DNA of 15,110 nucleotides from the NCBI GenBank assembly GCA_023807065.1, contig JAJJLU010004305.1, positions 1 to 15,110 of the forward strand, in the 5' to 3' direction. Each line of letters starts with the position of its first letter. Positions within the stretch are counted from its first letter, which is position 1. The notes beneath the pieces are model-generated. The model did no database searches and was not told where the DNA came from. It was given only the letters and a program-made list of their open reading frames with translations. The translations under genes and the position numbers were made by a program. Origin of the DNA: Isotricha intestinalis. Taxonomy: Eukaryota > Ciliophora > Litostomatea > Vestibuliferida > Isotrichidae. Of the stretch, positions 1-7,900 are shown piece by piece.

Positions 1-82
1 AATTAAATCTTTTATTATAATTAATATTATTTAAAATTGTAGGAGAAACATTTATCTCTTTTTTAAAATCTTTAGAAGACAT
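1..82 (-). CDS. Possible 5' end of a hypothetical protein, running off the window
   Basis: On the minus strand an ATG at 82-80 opens a frame that is still open at base 1, giving 27 codons beginning MSSKDFKKEINV. The A-rich context before the ATG resembles that of the other genes here. It starts 33 bp after the stop of the next minus-strand ORF and lies in the same frame, so it may be a separate gene or a further piece of a broken one. Twenty-seven open codons are not significant on their own in DNA this A+T-rich. The product is not recognised. Confidence 0.25.
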   Translation of the reverse strand, partial: MSSKDFKKEINVSPTILNNINYNKRFN

Positions 83-115
83 ATTTTCAGGAGGTTAAAT
101 AAAATATTATTTCCA

Positions 116-322
116 TCATAGGCAATAATATTTTTCTTTTAATTCATCAAGTAAATCTGATTTTAAACTTGCATTTTCAATGTCATTTTTATTTAATGTT
201 TTTACTAAATAGATATCATCTCCAATTGAATAATCTTTTCCTTTTAATCCTATCGTTGGTTTTTCCTTTGAATAATCTTGAAAACCAAAAACTTTTATTT
301 TGGTTGATTCTAGTAATTTCAT
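116..322 (-). CDS. Hypothetical protein of 68 aa, possibly a fragment of a longer or broken gene
   Basis: A minus-strand ORF of 68 codons ends in TGA. It contains Gly, Asp and Val-rich stretches such as GLKGKDYSIGDDIYLV, which look like folded protein rather than translated spacer. If A+T is near 80 percent, about one codon in ten is a stop by chance, so 68 open codons are unlikely to be accidental. No family is recognised. The frame stays coding-like upstream of the ATG (QYEYPSFKNN) until a TAA, continues for 11 more codons, and connects by a one-base shift to a short ORF starting at 437 (MIKIYFLADYMIPYNL). The annotated Met may therefore not be the real start: an exon, a pseudogene or a sequencing error are all possible. 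No membrane segment or signal peptide is visible. Confidence 0.4.
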   Translation of the reverse strand: MKLLESTKIKVFGFQDYSKEKPTIGLKGKDYSIGDDIYLVKTLNKNDIENASLKSDLLDELKEKYYCL

Positions 323-747
323 ATTATTTTTAAATGAGGGATATTCATATTGTTATTCCATTATACTTTTATATGAAATTTCTGATTCCTAAATTATACG
401 GTATCATATAATCAGCTAAAAAATATATTTTAATCATTTTAATTTATTCAATTTATTTTATATATTTTATCTATTTAATTAAATAAACAATGAATAAATG
501 AAGAAAATAAAATTAATTAAACTATTTTTTTAAGATATGATAAATATATTAATTTATAAAACCCTGATTAATATATTTTCTAAAAATATAAATTTAAACA
601 TATTTAATCATTAAAAACTAAATTTCAAAACTTTTTAAACATTTAAAAATATAATTTAGAAAGAATTATCTTTTCCAGAATTTCACCTAAATATTAAATT
701 ATTATATTTATAATATAAAAATTAAAAAAATAATCTCCAATAAAAAA
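323..747. other. Gene-poor spacer upstream of two divergent transcription units
   Basis: The stretch is A+T-rich and lies between the minus-strand ORF ending at 322 and the plus-strand gene starting at 748. Bases 323-437 hold the coding-like minus-strand extension described under the 68-aa ORF. In 438-747 I see only A/T runs and no ORF, tRNA-like fold, repeat array or clear promoter motif. It presumably contains both promoters. Confidence 0.5.
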
Positions 748-1961
748 ATGTCTGATTTAATATCATCAACTCAAAACAATAATCCTCATAAAGAGGAAGA
801 AAATGTAATAATATTTATATAAAAATTATTCTTAAGGAAGAGGAAGATGATAATTGGATTTATTATAGTGATGAAGATAATGAATATGAAGAAAATGAAG
901 AAATAAAAAAAAAGAATGAAATTGAAGTTAAAGAAGAAGAAAAAAAAGAAGAAGACAATTCCTTAAAAGAAACTTTAGAAAATAATATTCAAAAAGAAAA
1001 TTATAAAAATGACAATTATCAAAATGAAAATTCCTTTAGAAATAAAAATAATTATTCGACAAAAAATCGAAGACCTTTTAATAATAAATTTTATAATAAA
1101 AACTATTCTCAAAATTATTATTATCAAAATTATAAAAATGACTCTTATCAAAATAAAAAACTTAAGAATTCTTCAGGAAAATTTTTCGAAAATAATAAAA
1201 GCCAAAAATACTATGATAAATATAATATAAAAAATCCAAGATATGATTATTTTTATCAAAGCAATTATAATGATTTAAATGATGATTCATATAAATTTAA
1301 AAGTCTTAAAAGTGAAAGTGATATTCCGAAAAAAAAATATTTTGAAAATACTTTTAATAATAAAAAAGATTATTATAAACCTGAACAATTTAAATATAGT
1401 AAATCTAATAATTTAAGTATTACCATTGATAGAAATTTAAATAAAAATAAAGATTCAGTTGTTAATACATTTAATCAAATTTCCCAACAAATTTATTCTG
1501 AATATAATTATAAAAGTGAAAGAAAAAAAAGTTTTAATTATCAAAAAAAAAGTAAAAGTAATAATAATATAAATTATGATATTTATTCAAATGAAGACTT
1601 AGGAAAAAAATATTATCAAAATAGGAAAAATTCATATAATCGAAAGTCATTTAATGAATATTATAATTATAATCAGAATAATAATTATCTTTCTTATAAT
1701 ACTCAATATATAAATGATGATGATTTAATTAATAAATTCACAAGTAAAGATGAAAAAGATAATAAAAAAAATTTAAACGAAGAAAAAAAAGAGAATAAAA
1801 CATTTACAAAAGAATATAAAAAAAAGCCAAAAGAATCAAAGAAAAAAATATTAGAAGATAAAAAAGAAAAAAATCCAGTTAAAAAACAAGAAAATTTACA
1901 TGAAAAAGTAACAACGAATTTTAACTCTGATGCTAAAAATTTAAAAGATTTATTAGGATAA
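748..1961 (+). CDS. Asn/Lys/Tyr-rich disordered protein, two exons (748-804, 837-1961), about 393 aa
   Basis: Exon 1 encodes MSDLISSTQNNNPHKEEEN (19 codons). A 32-nt intron at phase 0 is followed by 374 open codons and TAA at 1959-1961. I read exon 2 codon by codon and found no internal stop and no Met, so the frame depends on exon 1 for its start. The N-terminal third is acidic (Glu/Asp/Lys runs around residues 19-50, including the only Trp). The middle is rich in Asn, Tyr, Lys, Gln and Ser, with a motif NYKND[N/S]YQN at residues 74-82 and 117-125. The tail is Lys/Glu-rich and ends SDAKNLKDLLG. There is no Cys, no membrane segment and no signal peptide. It is probably intrinsically disordered; a role as an RNA-associated or scaffold protein is possible, but function is unknown. 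The stop lies 60 bp before the kinase gene on the same strand. Confidence 0.78.
805..836 (+). other. Spliceosomal intron, 32 nt
   Basis: The segment begins GTAATA and ends CTTAAG. It interrupts the frame exactly between codons (phase 0), contains an in-frame TAA, and its removal joins a 19-codon ATG exon to a 374-codon open frame. The length and ends match the 30-nt intron at 10574-10603. Confidence 0.8.
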
Positions 1962-2021
1962 TTTAATTAATCTTAATTTTAATTTGATTAAATTTTTTAA
2001 AATTTTTTTGAATAATATAAA
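1962..2021 (+). promoter_or_regulatory. 60-bp spacer between two co-directional genes
   Basis: This short A/T-rich spacer separates the TAA of the disordered-protein gene from the ATG of the kinase. It must hold the 3' end of one transcript and the 5' end of the next, unless they are co-transcribed. No defined motif is recognised. Confidence 0.4.
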
Positions 2022-4118
2022 ATGGATGATAAATATAATTCACCAAATATAAAACAAATAATAGAAAAAACATCTTTAAAAATTTCAAATAATTTTATTT
2101 TAAATTATCTTTTGATAATATTTAATTCATTATGTAATAAAGATAAAGTCATTAATCAAATAACTTTTTTTCATTATATGAAATTACCTTTTTTTATAAC
2201 AAAAAAAATATTTTTTTCATTTTCAGAAAATGACTTATTAAACGAACATTCATTTTTAAAATTAATGAGTGGATTATATTTAGGAAATTTTTTAGAAAGA
2301 TTAACAACTATTTTTTTAATCTTAGATTTTGATCATGATAAAATTATTAGAATTGAAGATGTTAAATTAATACTTTATTTATTTCAATTAATAAATAAAG
2401 ATTATAAAAATGAAACAGATTTATCATTAATAGATAATTTAATTAATAATTTTTTTACAGATAAAAAAACTCTTTCATTTAAAGAATATTTAGAAATAAT
2501 AAAAAATAATAATAGTGATATAATATTTATTTTAATAATTTTATTTCATAAATATATTCCTTTTAAAGAAGAAGAAATTATTCTTTTTAATGATTGTCAA
2601 CATCAAAAAGAATTAAATAAAAATGTAAAAGAATTAAATCCAGAAAAAGAAGAATTAAATCCTATTATTCCTCCTTCAAAAGAAGTTTTTATTTATTGTG
2701 AAAATGTTTTAAAAGTTTCAGGTTTAATTTATAAAGAAGAAGAACTTTCAGATGATGAAAACTTAGAAGAGTTAAATGACTTTGAGAATGATTGGAAAAA
2801 AATAAAAGATTCTATTAAGGAAAATGATAATAATTCAGGTTTTAGATTTAATAAAACTATTTCTACTATAAATTTAAATATTTATGATAAATTTAATAAA
2901 ATTGAAAAAAATGATTTATCATTAATTAAAGCAATTACTAAAAGTTCTAAACATCTTAAGAAAGTTTATAAAGAAAATATTTCTAATTACTTTGGTCATT
3001 GTAATATTTATTCAGATGAAAATTCAGATGAACATTTTAAAAACGATGTTTATTATATAGGAGATAGTATTTTTCTTTTTAAAATTTTCGGAAATGGAAA
3101 AAGGAATTTTAAAGTTTTAAACAAATTAATTTTATTAAAAAAAGTATTATATTTAGATAAAGATAATAACTCAATAATATTGCAATATATTATAAAAGAA
3201 AATCCAGAATATTTAGAAATCAAAGTATCAGATGAAGAAAAATTAAATGAATTTTATAATTTATTATTAAAACATACTAATTATAGGAGAATAGATTCTT
3301 TTTATTCTCCTCATAACACCATAGCCAAAGGAACTTATGGTGAATTAATATTATCAAAAAAAAAAGAAAATGATGAAATTTATGCTGTTAAAATAATTAC
3401 AAAAAATTATTCTCTTTCTTTAGAAGATCAAAGTCCTTTTCATTGGGAAATGGATATTTCTCAATTATTAACTCATATATATGATGATAATATTATTAAA
3501 ATTTATGATACTTTTGAATCTGTAGATCACTGTTATATTGTCATGGAAATTTTACAAGGTGATTTATATAATATTTTAAGAGGAATAGAAATAAATGATA
3601 AAAATAAATTATTAATAATAATGCAAATTTCACAAGGTATTTATACTTTAAGAAAATTTGGAATTATTCATCGAGATTTAAAATTGGAAAATATAGGAAT
3701 AATAGATAAAAATCAAATAAAAATTAAATTATTTGATTTTGGATTATCTAAAATAATAGGAAATCATGAAAAAACAAATGAATCTTATGGTTCTTTTTTT
3801 TATTGTCCTCCTGAAGTTTTAAATAATCAAAGTTATGATTATAAAGTTGATATTTGGCCTTTTGGAATTATAATTTATTATTTATTATTTCATAAATTTC
3901 CTTTTGAAACTTCAAATCATAATAATCAATCACAGGATGAAAGAGTTAAAATTTTTATTCAAAAAGTAAGTCATCTTGGTAATATTCATATTGATGAAAA
4001 AAGTGCAAAAAATAAACAACAAAAAATTATGTTTGAAATATTAAAAAGAACTCTTGTTAAAGAACCAGAAAAAAGAAGTTCTATTAATGAGATTATTAAT
4101 ATTTTAAAATCTTCTTAA
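2022..4118 (+). CDS. EF-hand / PH-like / Ser-Thr protein kinase, CDPK7-like architecture, 698 aa
   Basis: This is a single-exon gene. Residues 90-160 form an EF-hand region with one good calcium loop, D102 to D113 (DFDHDKIIRIED: Asp at 1, 3 and 5, Ile at 8, Asp at 12), and a degenerate second hand near 142-160. Residues about 320-420 look like a PH domain ending in a C-terminal helix (EKLNEFYNLLLKH). The kinase spans about 427-697: loop AKGTYG (435-440), AVK lysine K457, candidate helix-C E476, HRDLKLEN (550-557, catalytic D552), DFG (572-574), PPE in place of APE (596-598), DIWPFG (610-615) and R685. The key catalytic residues are present, so it should be active. The first glycine of the nucleotide loop is Ala435. 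N-terminal EF-hands followed by PH and a C-terminal kinase is the order of apicomplexan CDPK7, unlike classical CDPKs, whose EF-hands follow the kinase. Calcium and phosphoinositide control is inferred. No signal peptide or membrane segment is seen. The start is the first ATG, 60 bp after the preceding gene. Confidence 0.9.
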   Translation: MDDKYNSPNIKQIIEKTSLKISNNFILNYLLIIFNSLCNKDKVINQITFFHYMKLPFFITKKIFFSFSENDLLNEHSFLKLMSGLYLGNFLERLTTIFLILDFDHDKIIRIEDVKLILYLFQLINKDYKNETDLSLIDNLINNFFTDKKTLSFKEYLEIIKNNNSDIIFILIILFHKYIPFKEEEIILFNDCQHQKELNKNVKELNPEKEELNPIIPPSKEVFIYCENVLKVSGLIYKEEELSDDENLEELNDFENDWKKIKDSIKENDNNSGFRFNKTISTINLNIYDKFNKIEKNDLSLIKAITKSSKHLKKVYKENISNYFGHCNIYSDENSDEHFKNDVYYIGDSIFLFKIFGNGKRNFKVLNKLILLKKVLYLDKDNNSIILQYIIKENPEYLEIKVSDEEKLNEFYNLLLKHTNYRRIDSFYSPHNTIAKGTYGELILSKKKENDEIYAVKIITKNYSLSLEDQSPFHWEMDISQLLTHIYDDNIIKIYDTFESVDHCYIVMEILQGDLYNILRGIEINDKNKLLIIMQISQGIYTLRKFGIIHRDLKLENIGIIDKNQIKIKLFDFGLSKIIGNHEKTNESYGSFFYCPPEVLNNQSYDYKVDIWPFGIIIYYLLFHKFPFETSNHNNQSQDERVKIFIQKVSHLGNIHIDEKSAKNKQQKIMFEILKRTLVKEPEKRSSINEIINILKSS

Positions 4119-4914
4119 TTATTTTATAAATAAATAAAATGATAAGATTATAATGACTTTAAATAGTTATTAATGCTAATAAAGAATTTTTATAAATGTA
4201 AAAATGTAAAAAATTTATTATTAAATAAATAAAATTAATTTAAAAATATAAGATGAATTTATATTCTTATACCAAAATTAATATTTTGAAGTGGGAGCTT
4301 TCTATTAAATAAAATTCTAATAATATTATATTATTTTGTCTTTTTTTGATAAACATGAATTATTAAATAAATATATTTATAAAAATGGACAAATTTTAGT
4401 AAATTAATTTAAAAAATTTGACTAAATTTATTAAGAGTTGATTGTGAAGAAAAAATTTCAAAATTGAAAGAATTAATTTGTCTATTTATTTTAATGGAAT
4501 TTCTTTGTTATTAAAAATGAAAAATATTAATATTGAATTTAAGTGAAATTAGTAATCTCTTGGAATTTATAATACTCATATTTTTATTGTTTATTTTTTG
4601 TCTCTAGAAATTTAGATGTTGGATTTATAAGGTATTTTATTTTAAATAAGATTTTAATATTTTAATAAGAAAAAAATGATGGAAAATTTTTATTGAATTT
4701 CTTTTTATATAAAAGAAATAAACAAAACATCACTAAAAGAAATATAGAAAATAATCTAAAAAATAAATTTTAAAATAATTTATTATAATTATAATAAGAT
4801 GAATCTTTAAAAAAAACTAAAAATTATAATAAAGAAATAAGAAGTTATTAATAATTTTATTAAATATATATATAAAAATATAATATTATAAATATCATAT
4901 TATTTGAATTATAA
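4119..4914. other. 796-bp spacer between convergent genes
   Basis: This is the longest gene-free stretch, lying between the 3' ends of the kinase (+) and the PAS protein (-). It holds the two transcription ends. All frames are broken by frequent stops. The fragments of open frame use TTG and other codons that the real genes here seldom use, so I do not call a pseudogene. No tRNA-like fold, tandem array, long inverted repeat or mobile-element end was seen. Confidence 0.6.
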
Positions 4915-7900
4915 TTAACTATTAAAAGTACTTTCTATCCAATTCACAACTTCCGGAGTAGAATAAATAACTGAAATTGGAATAATTCTTAAAATAGATC
5001 TTGCAACAGATAACAAATAAACAATTTTTTTTAAGAAAATCATCCAAATATAAGCAGAATATATTACAACTTGAATTATAACTAAAATATAAATAATAAT
5101 TGCAGTACTTTTCTTAGAATCTAATTTCTTTTTTTGATTATGTAAAGTAGCAGAAGCTATATTATCGATGAAAGAAACTAAATAATTATAATATAAATAT
5201 TCACAATCTTTGATTTCTTGTGAAGAATATAATTCTTTAGTATCATAATTTTCATCTAAAATAATATAAAATTCCATTAATTGTAAAAGATCTTCTACTT
5301 TACTTTCAATAGAATTAAAAATAGAATTTGTATTATTAACAGTTTGAACAACAGAATCATTTAAACATAAATTATATTTAGTACTTTCATTTACTTTTTT
5401 AAAAGCTGCGTCACAAATATTAATTTGCATATTATTATATAAATTTAAAATTTCGTCAAATTTTGCAATTTTTGTAACAACTACTTGTAATGAATAATTA
5501 GAATTTTGAGTTATTTTTTTTATTTCTTTTTCAGTATTATAATAAGTTAAAGTATATTTTAAATCTATTAAAGACGTTGAAGCTGATAAAACTAATTCAT
5601 ATAAAAAAGTTTGAATATCTATTATTTCATTAGTTGATGTTATAATACTTTTAGTAATTAATAAATTAGAAACAATAAATTGAATACATATAATTGTTAA
5701 AAAGACAGGTTGTAAATAACTCCAAGTGAATAATTGTAAAGATTGCTTTTTGGTTAAATCACTTACTAATAAATTATTCTTTTGATTTTGTTCTTCATTA
5801 TATAATCTTAGATTAGGATCATTGTTTGATGTTTTTAATTGTGCTCCTGAGTTACTTGAATGTGAATTTTCTTCATCTTTTTCAAATATTGTTTTTGTAT
5901 CAAAATAATGAGAATTTTCAGTGAAATTTATATCAATAAATTTCTTTAATATTACATTAAAATTTTCAATTTTTTTAATTGTTTCTTCTATTTTTTCAAT
6001 TTTTATTTTTGAAACTTTTTCAAATCCTTCATCAATATTTTTATTTGTTTTATATAAAGTAAAAGTATATAAAATAACAAAAAAACCAATTGAAGTTCCA
6101 TAAGCTAATATAGCATTTTTAATATTGTCCATTGAATTATTATTAAATTCTTGTAAAATTTTTGGTAATTCTTTTATTTTTTCAAGATTATTAGGTAAAA
6201 ATTTTCTAAAGACATTATTAACACACATTGTAATTTGATATTTAATATTATTTAATGAAGCATTGTCCATATCATTTTCATCATTAAGTAATAATGAAAT
6301 ATAATTATCTTGTTTTAATAAACTTTTAGCATTTGAAACAATTTGAAATAAAGAAAAAGGATAAGGCTCAGTTGATTTAAACGGTTGATAATAATTTAAA
6401 ATCTCTTCTTGTTCCCATAATAACTCTCTGCTTTCTTTTGTAAAAGTTGCAATAGCTTTTTCAACTAAAGAAAAATTAGATGCAATATTTTCAGCCCAAA
6501 CAATAGATAAATTTTGAAGAGTATAAACATATTCTGTTAAATTATCAAGATAATAATTATATGAAAAGTTATATTTAGTGCTATTACTTTTAATAGCAAA
6601 AATAGTATCAAAAGAAATTAAAGAAGATAAAAGAAAAGTAATCCAATTTGTAGTTTGATATAATTTATTATTTATATTAGTCACTTCAGATAAATTTTTA
6701 CACAAACTATCAAAATAATTAATAATAATAACAAGTAAAATAATTGAAATTGCTATAATTATTATTAATATAATACTATAATATTTCAACATATAAAAAT
6801 TAGAAACATTCTTTAAAGCATTATTCCTAATTTCTTCAATTCTATTTTTTTTAGATAAATCTTCACTGTATGAACTTCCTGAAGTTTGAGATGAATTTTC
6901 ATCTTCCATTAAAGTTTCTTGCTTTGTATTACCATGAACAACGGAATTTCTTAATATTTCTTCTTTACATTTAATTAACATTCCTTTAAAGAATGAATCT
7001 TCATTTGATAATTTTAAAAATTCTTTATATAAAGCTATTAAGCCTATTCTGTCTTCTGGAAATATTGAATATACTTTATATAAACTTGCAGTTTTTTGCT
7101 TTTTGTCAAATATAATTTTTTCATTTTTTTCATCATTTGAATTTAAATGATTTAATAATTCTTCTTCTTCATAATCATCATCATTAAATTCATCTGATTC
7201 TTTATTTTCTTGAACTTTAATACAATATGATATTTCTTTTTTTCCATAATGTAATTTTTCAAAAACTAAAATAAATTTATTTTCTGATGTTTTTTCTTTT
7301 GCATTATAACTTCTATCAATATATTCTTTTAATTCTTTATACTCTCCTTTTAAAAATAATATTATATAAGAATTTAATTTATTAATAAATTGTATTTCTT
7401 CCTCATTTTTTATTTTTTCATTTTTCGTATAATTTATTATATTTTTCTTTTTAAATTCACTTTCTTTATTTTTATTATTATTAATATTAGTACTAAATTT
7501 ATTATTAAAATTACTAAAATTGCTTAAATTATTTTTGCTATTACCATTAACATTATTATCTTGATTTAAATAAGAAACTTTTCTCTTAAGACTTTTATTA
7601 ATAGCAATTTTTTCCTCTTCTTCAAAGTTTGAATCTAATGAATCATTTCCTTCTTCTAAAATATTATCTAAACCTAAATCACTTTCTTCTTTATCATTTT
7701 CATTATTTTTTAAATAATTTCTATAATTTAATATAAAATCAGGTATTCTAATCTCGCATTCTAATTCAATATTTTCATTAGTATCTAACAATTGATGTGG
7801 TGGAGGTAAATTTGAAATATCATCTATTATTAAAGTTTTATCAATAGATTTTCCATGAAAATTTTGCCAATAAAAAAAAGAGGTTTTATAACCTTTAGAA

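Noticed and set aside
1..437. Reassigned stop codons (TAA/TAG as Gln, TGA as Trp), because TAA sits where Gln would suit the left-edge frame
   Set aside because: More than 3600 codons in the large genes contain no in-frame TAA, TAG or TGA, and these genes terminate at TAA, so the standard code holds. The left-edge stops are better explained by gene breaks or boundaries.
1009..1230. 73-aa plus-strand ORF
   Set aside because: It is an out-of-frame shadow of exon 2 of the disordered-protein gene, almost entirely Ile and Lys.
4119..4914. Possible pseudogene in the convergent spacer (fragments such as NGISLLLKMKNINIEF)
   Set aside because: Stops are frequent, codon choice differs from that of real genes here, and no family resemblance holds over more than about 25 codons.
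5921..6103. 60-aa plus-strand ORF
   Set aside because: It is antisense to the PAS-protein gene and Phe/Ile-rich only because it mirrors Lys/Glu codons.
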